Source: Clavelina lepadiformis
Lineage: Eukaryota > Chordata > Ascidiacea > Aplousobranchia > Clavelinidae
NCBI RefSeq assembly: GCF_947623445.1
Contig: NC_135248.1
Span: 14,455,820-14,519,819 of the forward strand
Direction of reading: 5' to 3'
DNA length: 64,000 nucleotides
This document shows positions 47,088 through 59,200 of the stretch, piece by piece (position 1 is the first letter of the stretch; every line of letters starts with the position of its first letter). Below the pieces are notes generated by a model. That model worked only from the letters and a program-made list of their open reading frames with translations, was not told where the DNA came from and made no database searches. Position numbers and translations under genes: made by a program.

Positions 47088-49094
47088 TTATATCAAACCC
47101 CTGCGCTTTTTATAATCAGCCAGGTTAAGTGATCGACAAGGGGCGTCCGAAACATTACTCGATGAATTTACTTTGGGTGCGACAAGAGTTCGGTCAGCTG
47201 AAGGCATCTGCAAATCTAGTTTTATATCAAAATCGTGCGCATCAAAAAGATCTCCGGTCGCATTACTTGGTTTTGCAGCAGTAGTCAGTTTCTTGCTTAG
47301 GTCAGGTGTAAGTTTACTTCCTGACGAACTGGTGCCGTAACGTTTTTCCATTTCTTGCAGAAGTCTTTGCGTTTGCTCTCCATCTTCTGTGTTAGACACG
47401 AGAACTGGTTTGCATCTTCTTCTTGTGAATGGGTCGGCCACGGTGTTCCGCAAAGCTTTCCACTCTTCCTTGCAAGCTTTCTCCTTTTGCAAGTTGTCCG
47501 ATTTGATGCGTTCATTTATGTAAGTTATCCCGGCTATGTTCTCTTGCCGCTGCTTATCTAGGTGAGTGGCGCGCTCCTCCAATTCATCTAACACTTCACC
47601 TACACGAGTCACTTCCTCTGTATCGCCTCGAGCTTCGGCCATTTCTTTCTGCTTCATGAGGTTAGTCTTCCTCATTGCATAATTAAACGGAGTCTTTCGG
47701 AACCGCCCCTTTTCTTTTATGATGTGATCAATGTCAGTATCGTTGATATTGTACGATTGCGCTTTGTTGATTGCCGCTTGCTTCTTGTCGATGTCATCAA
47801 AAGTTGGAAGAGGTTCATCCGCTTCAGCCATGGCTTGCTTCCATTTGAAGAACTCGGAATCCGTAAAGTCAGAGTTGGACACAAATTCAAGCCTAAAGAC
47901 GCGCTCTTGCTGACCATGTTTCAACCTTAAGCCTTGATTGGTTCGAGTTTTTCCAAGTTGGTAAATTTTGGCAGTTTCAACAACATCGGTTACTTTAGCC
48001 ACTCGATAAACTGGCCTGCCTTCATGGTTGCCAATTCCAATGCGGACGTAGCATCCCAAAACGGTTTGTTTAAAAAAAGGAAGATGAATCCATTTTTCCA
48101 ATTTGGATCTTGACAATCGAATAGCTGATAGTTTTTCCTTTCTATCTAAAGGTTGCATTTTAACATTTTCTGCTTCTTCATCTTTATCTGATGTGTCAGC
48201 AATTTCTCCATCAGAGTCGGAATCAGAGGAACTAGACACCATCCCGGCAGATCGACTTTTCGATATCGGCATTTCATCATCATCATTATCCTCATCGTCA
48301 GAGTAAACGTCGCTGACTTGCAATTTCTTCTCCGCTGCTTTGTTCTTTTTTCGTTCTCTCTCCGCTTTCAAGTCTTCCAAGGTTTTGTTTTCCTTTTTCT
48401 TTTCCATATTTCTTCTTCTGTCGGAACGATCCGGCAGGAAGGATGGAGAACTCATGACTGGTGTTTTTGACTTCTTCTTCTTTTTGTGTCTGTCACCTTT
48501 CCTTTGCTGCTTTGCGAGTAGAAGCTTCTTCTCAATTTCGAATCGTTTTTGCAAAGCTTCACGCCGTTCTAATCTGTTATAAATTTCCTGCTCACGTTCT
48601 TTTTCTGTCATGTTCTCCAATCGGCGACGATCCGTCTCATCTCCAACGAGCTCCGAATCATACCCATCATCAAATCCTTTTCTCAGTGCTTCTTCATCGA
48701 ATTCATAATCCGAGGCTGAGCCATCGTCAGCTTTAGACTCTCCACTTGATGACAATTCACCATCTTCGTGAGACGAGTCATCACTAAATGAGTTTTCATC
48801 TGAATCCAGATTGTCTGGGCTGGAATTTTTCGCTGATTGTTTAGTGTGTTTGCTCCGGCCTCCTTTTTTTAAAGCTTTCTTTCTCCTTGACTCTCCACCC
48901 ATGCTCCACTCCACATCATCATCAGATGTGTCTGAGTCCGAAGAGTTAGTTGTTGTCGTCTGTATTTTGGGCTTCAATGAAGTGACGCTGTTTTTTTGAC
49001 GCTTTGCTGCAGACACGTGATCTACTTGAACAAGGTCATCACTGTCACTTTCATCTGAATCAGAAACGACACGGTTCTTCCTTCTTTTGCTCAT
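47088..49094 (-). CDS. RTF1: RNA polymerase-associated protein RTF1 (Paf1 complex), intronless
   Basis: A single exon of 669 codons; the product is 668 residues if it starts at [16 protein letters not shown] (49094), where homology begins. The open frame continues 27 codons upstream without similarity. RTF1 works with the Paf1 complex on elongating RNA polymerase II and stimulates H2B ubiquitination. Visible parts: acidic Ser/Asp N-terminus; histone-modification domain at about 133-190 ([13 protein letters not shown] then [12 protein letters not shown]); Lys/Glu-rich linker; Plus3 domain at about 320-428 ([37 protein letters not shown]); and the C-terminal motif [10 protein letters not shown] with the end [14 protein letters not shown], nearly identical to human [14 protein letters not shown]. 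The vertebrate gene has many introns, so this copy is intron-free by loss or by retroposition. A shorter paralogue lies at 51933. Confidence 0.93.
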   Translation of the reverse strand: MSKRRKNRVVSDSDESDSDDLVQVDHVSAAKRQKNSVTSLKPKIQTTTTNSSDSDTSDDDVEWSMGGESRRKKALKKGGRSKHTKQSAKNSSPDNLDSDENSFSDDSSHEDGELSSSGESKADDGSASDYEFDEEALRKGFDDGYDSELVGDETDRRRLENMTEKEREQEIYNRLERREALQKRFEIEKKLLLAKQQRKGDRHKKKKKSKTPVMSSPSFLPDRSDRRRNMEKKKENKTLEDLKAERERKKNKAAEKKLQVSDVYSDDEDNDDDEMPISKSRSAGMVSSSSDSDSDGEIADTSDKDEEAENVKMQPLDRKEKLSAIRLSRSKLEKWIHLPFFKQTVLGCYVRIGIGNHEGRPVYRVAKVTDVVETAKIYQLGKTRTNQGLRLKHGQQERVFRLEFVSNSDFTDSEFFKWKQAMAEADEPLPTFDDIDKKQAAINKAQSYNINDTDIDHIIKEKGRFRKTPFNYAMRKTNLMKQKEMAEARGDTEEVTRVGEVLDELEERATHLDKQRQENIAGITYINERIKSDNLQKEKACKEEWKALRNTVADPFTRRRCKPVLVSNTEDGEQTQRLLQEMEKRYGTSSSGSKLTPDLSKKLTTAAKPSNATGDLFDAHDFDIKLDLQMPSADRTLVAPKVNSSSNVSDAPCRSLNLADYKKRRGLI

Positions 49095-51932
49095 TTTGTT
49101 GGCAAATAAACTCAATACGTCTTCGATACGTCTATATATCCAAGTGCTAAAGTAGTATATATATACTTGTAACAAAAGCTTTTTACCTAGAGTTCAAATA
49201 AGTTACAATAAGCTTTTACAAACACGTTCTAATTTTCTTTTGTAACAATTCCTAAATCAAGCGATAAATGTACATCAGGCGCTATTTATTCAAACTTGCA
49301 ATGAGTATTGAAAAAGTGTTACACAGCAGAGTGTTGTGAATTTTGAAACACAGTGAACTTTAAGCACAAACTTCTTGAAGAATTTGCAAGAGCTAGACTT
49401 TATTTATCATCGGACATGTCCGTTATGTTAATCAGAGTTTACTTCAGTGCTTAACTGTAAAGTACGGCAGTTTTAGCCGGAATATCAGGTGTTTAGAAGC
49501 AAAACTTCGGTGTTCAGTTGTACCAGGATGCAACTTGTGACTCAAGCATACCCCGCATTTGCGGTAAGAATGGTAGCACTCCTTTTATAACAGAAAACAA
49601 AAAAAATGTAAGAACGGCTTTTCTCCCTGCGTGCAATACTCTGTCTGCCACAAAACTTTGGGTGTACTCTTGCCACACTCTGCACTGTGCCTCAGTAGAC
49701 CTGTTGGAAAGTTCTAAATTCGGACAATAAGCCACCATATTAAAGAAATCAAGGAATCACAAGCAAATTTAATATGTGTGACAATCAACTGTAAAGTCCA
49801 GCAGTTTTCCAAAAAAAAAATACGTGATGAGTAAAATATTTGAAGTGTACATTGATAAATCTCAGGCGTGCATACAGGTGCCACACTTTCCACTATGGAC
49901 GATCAGAAAATGCACAAAGGCTAGTTCCATAACCAGGGCTCGTGCGATGAGTAATCATGGCCGGGTTTAAGTCGGTGAAAAGAATTTTCGGGTTTACCGG
50001 TATACAAGTGCACAACCACATAAGTAAACATTTCGCTACAAATACAATCTATGCTTTCTTGCAATCTATCCTAAGTAGCATTTAAAGTCTTTTTGTCGAT
50101 CCTGTCACCACTAAAGGTGACCTGTATTAAGCGCCGCCAATCTAGGCTAGGCCTAGCCTGGAACATACATTACCAATTTTTTTTTTGGCGGGACGAATGA
50201 GTAAAAATCGGAAAATAATGAACAAAAAATCTCTTCCTTAGGCTTGGACGTAGCTAAAAAGCGGAGTTGGTAAATTTTTTGTTATAAAGACATGCAATAT
50301 GTATTGTAATCGTTGTCTGTTATTGTTTTGGTTACAAACAGTTACTTTCATATAAATTGAATTTTAATGTTTTAAATTAAAAGGTAAATGAATAAAATTA
50401 TTACAGTACAAACTATTGAAGCGGCTTTTATTGTTTGAAATTTTAGTTCAGCTTTCAAATGTAACAATGAGTCAGTTTACATTCGAAACGTTCACAATTA
50501 GAATGTTTGCATCTACTCTGTCTCAGGTATTTTTTGAAGAGGCAGAAATGACAACAAGAGAAAATGGCAGCGCTTAAAAATATCGTTGTAAAACATAATG
50601 TGTTAAAAATATTAGAGTTGCCAAAGTTTCTATTCAAATATTTACAACATGTTATTGTGGGTTTAATCATTTTGCAAAGAATATGTCGCAGAGCAATCAA
50701 AAGGAATTTTCCAAAACAATTTTTTAATTTTTGAGCCCATACAAAGGGTTAAATCTCTATGAAACATCGCTCCCGTCTGAAAGTAAACAATGTTTTTCGT
50801 GGACTTCGTGCAGTATGATTTCAAAATAGCGCTATCACATCAACACTTTCCGTTTTAGATTTATTGTAAAAAATCCACTATGACAACCAAATAACAACTA
50901 AATTAATTTGTGAATGTGACTGAGACGTAACAATTACATTTATGAAATTACCGAATTTACCAGAATCGCTGTTGAAAATTCATCTAAATAACCTTCATCA
51001 CCTAACCTGTGCAATGATAGCACTGCTAATTGTTAAAAAAAATACTCCTTTTAATATTCTTTTGTTAGACAAAACTTGCATACACTGTAGCAACGAATTT
51101 TTGTATTCATTTTTTTATTTCAATCATCGATTCTTGTAAAAACAACGCACACAAATATCAGCTCAATAAACACAACAAAAAATTTCATTTGAAACACAAT
51201 GGCTGTCAGTTTGACAATACACTGTGGCGATCGTGATAATAATTGCAATAACTTATATAATTGGCATTTTGCATAAGTTTTTGTATTTCTCCAGTTAGAT
51301 AAAATTGAATATTTAGACAGCTGTGTTACACTTGGTAAATTCTGTTATTCAAACAAATTGTATTTCTAACTGACATATTGGACGCAGATATAAGTATTTC
51401 AAGTAGCATTGTTTTCACGGCGTAAAGTTTGAGTGTACTTGATGAAACGTTTAGATGACATAGAATGTATGCGATACGTGGTTTTATGGTAGCAATGTAA
51501 TAATGACATGTCATTTGCTGATTGGCAGAGATAATGATATAAAAGCTTACGCTTGGTTAAAATCCGGGCTGGCGAGTCTCTGCAAGGGCTTGTCTCTTCA
51601 GGACTTGCTAGTACTTCTCTCGGTTTTTAGTTTTGGATCTGTTTTACGCTTTGGCTTATTCAGTATTGAATTCAAGTGATAGTTCTATTCAAATGTGGAA
51701 TGGTGATTAATTGGTTTCGATGTGACAACTTATTCGGACAATATAACAATTAGACTTTATGAAGTTGGTGTTGATTTGAAGAAACATTATAGAGACAGTA
51801 AACGCAACGGAGTCAAAGACAATTATCTCGGAGTCTAACAGTAAGACTATAAGACTTTGCTTTAGGCCAACCTTAAAACATCTCCACACCATCATTCCCC
51901 ATAACACAACGACTTCAACGACAACTTTGTGT
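49095..51932. other. Intergenic between the two RTF1 genes
   Basis: About 2.8 kb, AT-rich. Opposed open frames at 49514-49738 have no recognisable similarity. No tandem repeat or RNA gene was identified. Confidence 0.4.
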
Positions 51933-53249
51933 TTACGTCAAACCCCTGCGCTTTTTATATTCAGCCAGAGTAAGGGAACGACGTGGTGGGACCGATTCAA
52001 TACTCAACGGATTTACTTTAGGTGCTTTAGGTTTTGCAGCGGAAATTGGCATCTTTTCTCGGTCGGCCTCGGAGTTTCGAAGAGTTCTCCACTCTTCCTT
52101 GTAAGCTTCCATCTTCTGCAGGTTGTCCGATTTAATGCATTCATTTAAGTAAGCGACCCCGAGTAAATGTTCTTGTCTCTTATTATACAGGTAAGTCGCG
52201 CGCTCTTCCAAATTGTCTAAGAGTTTAGACAGGCGACTGACTCCATTAGTATCACCCCGAAACCGGGCCATTTCTTTCTGTCTAAGGAGGTCGATCTTCC
52301 TCTTTGCATAATTAATCGGAGTCTTTCGGGATCGACTCTTTTCTTTTACGATGCGATCAATATCTGTGTCGGTGATTTTGTATGATTGTGCTTTGTTGAT
52401 CGCTGCTTGCTTCTTTGTGATGTCATCGAAGCTCGGAAGACGCTCCCCCGCTTTTTCCATCGCTTGCTTCCACTTCAAGAACTCGGAATCCGTAAAATCG
52501 GAGTTGGATATGAATTTAAGATTGATGACGTGCGTGTGTTGACCGTGCTTCATTTGGAAACCCAGTTTTGGGTCAACGTTTCCAACCTGGAAAGTTGTGG
52601 CATTTTCAACAACATCAACTATTTCTGCCAATCCATAAACCGGTCTGCCTTCTTCTTCGCCTTTCGAAACGCGGACGTAGCATCCCAAAACGGTTTGTTT
52701 GAAAAATGGAAGATGGATCCAGTTTTCCAACCTGAATCTTGACAATCGAATAGTTGATAGCTCGTCCATGCTAAGTAAAGGTTGTTTTTTAACATTGTTT
52801 GCTCGACCATCTTTGTCTGATGTGTGATGCTGATGTCTCATGCTTGTCTTTGTCTGTTTCACGACAGATCGACTCCTCGACATTGAAGTTTCATCATCAT
52901 CCGAGTAGACATCACTGGCTTGCAATTTCCTCTTTGCCACTTTGTTCTTCTTTCGTTGTCTTTCAACTTTTAGATTGTCCAGGATTTTGTTTCTTTCTTT
53001 ATTCTCAATGATTCGTCGTTTATTAGAAGGGTCTGGCTGGGAGGATGAAGAAGAAGAACAAATGATGGATGTATTTGGCATCTTCTTCTTCATCTGTTGG
53101 TGTTTTTCTTCTTTCCTTTGTTGCTTTCGAAGTCGAAGCTTCTTCTCGATTTCGAACCGTTTTTGCAAAGTTTCTCGTCGTTCTAATCTGTTGTAAAATT
53201 CCTGCTCACGTTCTTTTTCCGTCATGTTCTGCATTCGGCGACCACCCAT
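51933..53249 (-). CDS. RTF1-like paralogue, shortened and intronless
   Basis: A single open frame related to RTF1 throughout, giving 438 residues from the first in-frame ATG (53249). Similarity extends upstream to about 53460 (ESNETDVDNFAQERHCPAAKRP aligned with the RTF1 N-terminus), but an in-frame stop precedes it with no ATG. So the ancestral start is lost or an upstream exon supplies one. Kept: histone-modification region ([18 protein letters not shown]), Plus3 ([38 protein letters not shown]) and the ending SLTLAEYKKRRGLT. Lost: about 75 acidic residues after TTNS and the C-terminal block with [10 protein letters not shown]. Plus3 has diverged (for example VYGLAEIVDVVENATTFQ). The open frame despite divergence suggests selection, probably in a specialised role. 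Confidence 0.8.
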   Translation of the reverse strand: MGGRRMQNMTEKEREQEFYNRLERRETLQKRFEIEKKLRLRKQQRKEEKHQQMKKKMPNTSIICSSSSSSQPDPSNKRRIIENKERNKILDNLKVERQRKKNKVAKRKLQASDVYSDDDETSMSRSRSVVKQTKTSMRHQHHTSDKDGRANNVKKQPLLSMDELSTIRLSRFRLENWIHLPFFKQTVLGCYVRVSKGEEEGRPVYGLAEIVDVVENATTFQVGNVDPKLGFQMKHGQHTHVINLKFISNSDFTDSEFLKWKQAMEKAGERLPSFDDITKKQAAINKAQSYKITDTDIDRIVKEKSRSRKTPINYAKRKIDLLRQKEMARFRGDTNGVSRLSKLLDNLEERATYLYNKRQEHLLGVAYLNECIKSDNLQKMEAYKEEWRTLRNSEADREKMPISAAKPKAPKVNPLSIESVPPRRSLTLAEYKKRRGLT

Positions 53250-54306
53250 CGCATCTCCGATCAGATCCGTCAGATCGGTATCGTAACCGTCATAAAATTC
53301 TTTTCTGAGTGCTTCTTCATCGCGGGAGTTAGTTGTCGATGTCTGTAATTTGGGTTTCGATGAAGTGATGTCGCTTCTTGGACGCTTTGCTGCAGGACAG
53401 TGACGTTCTTGCGCAAAATTGTCCACGTCAGTTTCATTCGACTCAGAAAAGTATTGCAGTATTAATTACTGCAATAAGTTCGAAGAATCTTTGCTGCGTG
53501 AAAACTCTGTGAAATTAACCTTACAGACAGACAGAAAGGTTTTTGGCAAGTTAGCATATCATAACTGGCAAAAGATCCATTAATTTGCTCATGTATAGAC
53601 TTGCATTGATTGATTCCTGCTAATTATGCCATAGCGCCAGTTATTATTAGCAAACCTTTTAGGCCTATCTTCCAGTCACTCATCGAATAAAAAATAAAAA
53701 TAAAACGACAAAATAATGAAAGGTTTACAGTTTAAAAGCTAAGTAATGTCAGACAAATATTTTGCCAAAAGCGCAAACTAATCTTGCTGCCTACACCAAT
53801 ACGGTTCCTGATTTACATGGAAGCTGCTGTCCTGGCTTCAAATATCAATCGCTTAGTTTTGGGCGAGACAAATGGGCTACAACCAGCAAATGACAGACGA
53901 AAAGGTGTTTGTTTGCGGGTTTGAAACTTAAAATTCAACAACAATTTGAAACAATGAAATGAGCAAAATGAAACTAAATAAAAAGTTTAGGAAAAGATTA
54001 AGACCAAATTAATAAAGAACACCAATGGGTAAAAATCTAATTCGTGCGTGAAACGAGGCTCATTACTTTAACCACAACACCAACTTTCAACTCAATATCG
54101 TTTCCTTTGGCAAATCTATTACTCGTTGCTCACCTTGAATAACTTTCCTTGTCTGGTAAGTTGCTAAGCTACCGTGTAACTATATGTGTGTGCGCTCTGT
54201 GTGAGCGGCAGAATAATTTATAGTGTCAGACGTTTACTATTGCAACATAAACAAATGTTATTCACCTGCGTTTAACAGAAGATAAGACGGCGGTGTCCGC
54301 AAGGTG
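53250..54306. other. 5' side of the RTF1-like gene
   Basis: 53250-53460 retains RTF1-like coding similarity without an ATG. The remainder is AT-rich and unassigned. It may hold an unrecognised 5' exon. Confidence 0.4.
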
Positions 54307-54633
54307 TTACCAACAAGTACGGCGATAACGGATAATTACGGCGCATTCGGGAAGGGGTGAAGAACGATTGCATCCGCGCAAGTACAAATAAACTTCGTTC
54401 TGAAAACTACTCAAACTACTACTACGATAATACGATGATATTATCACCATACATCTAATCAATTTTAGAATGATGTCCCAACCACGCAATGAAACCTTCG
54501 TCAACAAAATTCTCAAAACAACCAGATTAAGCCTTTTGGAGATATGACTCTGCTTCAGCAACGATAAAGACAAATTACTATTTATCGTTACAAAAAATAG
54601 ACCAATGGTAGAAAATGTGACAACGAGCAGCAA
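54307..54633 (-). repeat. Dispersed repeat, copy 1
   Basis: The minus strand resembles 63825-63955 (shared GGTTTCATTGCGT, CATTATTCTAAA-type and GAGTTTTCAGA stretches; the translations share VSLR...DIIL-L-R...ISS...SFQ). An unclassified interspersed repeat; the open frame is probably incidental. Limits are approximate. Confidence 0.5.
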
Positions 54634-56280
54634 GTGAAAATGCTCATAATTGGATAATTAACCATAAATAATTTTATTGCTCAATTCGAATATCAGCTTG
54701 TTTTAGGACAAATTGAATTGAGTTCTTGGTGCATTTCTACGGTTTTTGCTTTTGCAATGCATCGGGTTTGATTTCAATATTTTACATTTTTCTGTTAAAT
54801 TGTTGTTGTTGTTTCACTGTAATCTGTAACTGTGGTCTCTATATAGCAGCTAAGTTGTACATTTTAGATTCCCACAATTTACACCCGAAAAGTGTGGCAC
54901 CTCTTCACCAAACCGAAGTAATATCTAAGGTTAAAACGAACAGGACAAGATATCTTACTCTATTTCCCAGTAAAGGAATTTAGAAGAGCTGTTATAAGTG
55001 TGACATCACAAAGCAGTTACTTGGTGTCACATTTATAACTTGCTTTTTGTTGATATGCATGAGTTCTAAGTTTAACAACAATAGTTTTTAAACAATGCGT
55101 CGCCCGCATAATACTGTCAGTTCGGTTGTTTGTACAACAACTTGGTTACCGTTATCAGCTCTTATATATCGCCGCTATTTTCTTTCCCTTTGTCTTTGCG
55201 ACTGGACGAAACAAAAGCTTGACATAAAACGGACAGGGGCCGAAAAGAAATTATACAAAATCGATGAGCCTTGAACATCATTTAGAATAGTTTAACCGAA
55301 AAAAAAGCTTGACATAAGACGGCAAATTTCCGATACTTTTCAAACGAAACCAATGAAGTAGCCGAAAACGAATTTACACAAGATCAAAGCCTAATCAGCC
55401 TTGAACGTAATAGTCTTACAGTTAGTTGTCAAATTGTACCCAAACTGAAATCATTTTTTGCAAATGTCGTATTTCGAATGAGGTTTTTAGCGTAATTAAT
55501 GTGTCAAACGCATTCTGTGAAAACTATAACAGATGTGCTGTGATCGTTGGCGCCACCTTAGTTCAACGTGGAATGTTATTTGCGTGCGGTTGGTGATTAG
55601 TTCTCTTGCCTTTGTGTTTTTTGGAGCTAATTGAACTTGATATCCTATTTACGCCATGTGTGGCCGACCCAGCACACAGTCATAGCAAAATGTGGCGTAC
55701 AGTTGCATTGTTTACTGTAAAAACTTGAAATTTCGTGAATTTTCCTGAACAATGTTCAGCTATCTGTCCATGTTTGTTTAATAAAGTTGGATATTTGTAA
55801 TTTTTGAGATATTGTGATATTTTCATAATTTTGCTCTCTCTCCGCATTGAAGCGTATCTAACTTAACCGCACAGCGGGGGGCAAACTTCTAGAAATGTAT
55901 CATTTGTAGAAATACTTAATTTACACTAAAGGCACTTGTTTAGTTTTACAACTATGGTGTATACAGGAAGCCAGATGTTTTTGCTACTAACCTGTAAATT
56001 TCCGATCAGTTTTCGGTTAGTTAGTTTTCAGTATAGTTTTCGAGTAATTAACGATAGAAATATTCTGTGCAGTGTCGGCCACTTATAGTTAAACTACTGC
56101 AGTAATGTCGCACACCCTGTTTAGATGAGGTTAACCCACATTATTTTCATATGTACAGCACCAACATCCACGACAGACATATTAGCAACAGTAATTTAAT
56201 AGCCAAGGTATGGTAGAGTCACAATAATTTGCATCACAAGTATTGAACTGACGACACTTAAACGCCCCGATGAAGAGCTC
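54634..56280. other. Intergenic, no gene seen
   Basis: About 1.65 kb. Two related segments of some 45 bases near 55215 and 55303 share AAAAGCTTGACATAA. Nothing else assigned. Confidence 0.4.
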
Positions 56281-59200
56281 TTATTCCGAGAGAACGGATT
56301 TTCTTTTCTCCATTAAAAGAACAATCCTCTTGTAGTTGTCTTCGATTCGCTGAAGTTCTATCTTTTTGTAGTGGTTGGAGATCTCCGTTGGTTTCCATCT
56401 CATGGACTGGTAGCGGTCTTCTAATTGTTTGCAAAACACCTCATGGATGTTACGTAGGTTTGACGGCTTAACATAGAGATCAGAAATTGCCTGCCACAAC
56501 AGTAGGTTTTATGTTCAACTTTGGACAACAGTACTTTGACCAAGCACAAATAAAATCTGTTTTAATAGCTTTGTGCCAATGAAATGAAACAGCAACATTT
56601 TTAGTGTTGTTTAAGCATAACATTAACGCTAAGTTTGAAATTAACTCACCTTATGCATAAACTCAAGATAATTTATGATGAGTTCGTTTTGGTACGTTGT
56701 AAATTCTGTTTCTTTGGTCATCTGCAAGATATAATAGCATTTATTGAAAATTGTCAATTACATGTTTAAATTTTCATTTCTTTAAAATTATTTCCGATTT
56801 TTAAATCATACCCATATTTGGAATTTAAAAAAAAAACAGCTAGTAATAGCCTATATCGAATTTCAGCAATTGAAAAAGCAGCCATTTTCATATCCACAAA
56901 ATATGAAACATATATTTCAACACATGGAAATCTTACTGTATTTAAAAAAATGATCGCAAAGAAATCTACTTACCAAGAAGTTATCATAATCTGCTAAAAT
57001 GACGTCAAAGGATTTATGGCAAACCGTTTCAAATATTTCTGTGGTATTTTTTATGTCATCATTTTCAGGAAAATGTTTAGAAAAGTCTGCTCGAAACTTT
57101 TCGAGCTGGGCTGATATCATCGGTTGGCGCTTATTTGAAACTGTATCTTTCATGAAAGCTTCATCATCAAGCTGTGGTTGCAATAAATCAGTTTAAATTT
57201 TAAATAATGAAACACAAATGGTATATCAATGCCGTAAAATATAAATTAATGTGTTTGATTTGGTAATTTTCAGAAAACATTTGTTTATCTGCCAAACAAC
57301 CAATTAACACGCACCTGAAATAACTTTCTTCTCAATTCGTTTAAGTGTTTAAATGCCAGGCTGTCTGAAAGCTGTCAACACACGTCATTGATTAATCACT
57401 TAACATCTTAACCGGTTATGTTGTAACAAATTCTAATAAAAGAAGAAAACAAAACTGTGCATATACTGTACAATAAAACGGGATTCAGTGATAACGACTT
57501 ATGCTTCATGTAGTAGTCACCTGGCTTGTATTTTCTGCAAATAAAGCTTCTTCACTGGCTGTCAGTTTCTTTTCCTGATTTTGGGAAAAAGAAAACGATT
57601 TTTTCGTAACAACATTTATGGCATAATACTTGGGTAATTGTACTTACTATCCACATGTCAATAGCATAATTGTTTTTAGTATATCAACTTTTTTTTGGAA
57701 AGATTTATTATAGTAAGATTCTCCAACCTCTTCAATGAGTGACTTGAAAAGTTTTTCAGACGTTTGCAATTTTTCAAACAAGAGCTTTTGAAATTCAACA
57801 TAATAATCATCCATTTTGATATTTTCCCAAATGAAATCTATCGCATCTTTACGACTTTTCACATCAGGAATGTCCTGATTTTCAACATGATTGTTTGCAA
57901 GTTTAAGAATGTTTGGGACAACAGTTTGTTCCAGGGAAAGGAATAAACATCTTATGACAAAACTTATTCATTTTTCAATTATTTGCATTGATTATGATAC
58001 ATTATCTAAACACTCATTAAAACATATTTATTTAGAAACGTACGTTATGTAAATCTCGAACAAACTTGTCAATCGCTTTGAAAAGATACGTTTCGCGTTC
58101 ATCTTGCAGTCTCAGCTGTAAACAAAACATTTGAACTTGCATGGTTAGGAAAAATAACACTGAAAAATTAGAGCTAAAATTTGAAATGTCATGAAATTCA
58201 AAAGATTCATAAATTTTTTTACCTCATATTTAAGTTGTTTTTCTTGATAATAGATAAAATGTTCATCAATTTCCTCAACCAGTTGATGTTTGAATTTCTC
58301 AAAAATGTGGTAATAAATTGTTGCCACGTATTTTCTTTTAGAATCAAACTGCTTGCTCAGTTTAACTTTCCACTTTGCGTGAATTTCTTGGACATCTTCT
58401 TTTTTCAACGGTTTTTTTACAACCTGCGTCATATAAATGTATGTTAACCATAACACGTTACAAAAATTAACAATACAGTGTAATAACGAATAAAATTAAC
58501 GAATACAATACAATTAACTTTTACTTTAATCTATGTTTAAATTGACCAACTATGTCAAGAAGCTGGTCTATTTCATATTTTTCATTTTTAAATTTCTGCT
58601 TCATAAGACGATTTGATTGAGCATCTAAAATCAAATTTTGTGTTTTTTGCTTTTAGTAAACCTTTGACGTAAACCTATATTCTTGACATGCATTTTTGCA
58701 AGACACTGATTGCATTCGTAACCCTAGCTACAGCTGATGTCATTTTACCTGCGTCATTTGTTCTCGATATTCTGTCACCAATGACATCATCAATCTCTTG
58801 GCAGTAGCCTGTGCATGTAATTTTGAATAAAACATCGAGATATTGAAGATTTTGATAAAATTTATGCTGTTGCGATTTATAAAGTAGGTTTAAAAATCTT
58901 GTTGGCCAACTCACTTCCATTGTTGTCAATGGGATGGATACTGCTCTGCTTTCAATATGCTCATGACACCGCTGCACGCAATTCAACATATCTTCGCCTT
59001 TAATTTCGGTACCTCTCAATTTTTTCGGTTTAAGATTATTTGGGTGAAGTATCTCAGAAAAAAATTCATTCAAGTGGAATTTAAAATCTTCTTCTAAATC
59101 TGCAGAAATTTTAATTTTTTGAAAGCACCCTTATAAAAATCTATAAATAATATTATTAGCACTAGCCGAGCCGGACTTCATTCTGGTTTTAACGATTGAA

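Noticed and set aside
49514-49738. Opposed reading frames between the RTF1 genes (one reads CRVWQEYTQSFVADRV)
   Set aside because: I could not match them to any family, and the two strands are open together, which suggests chance.
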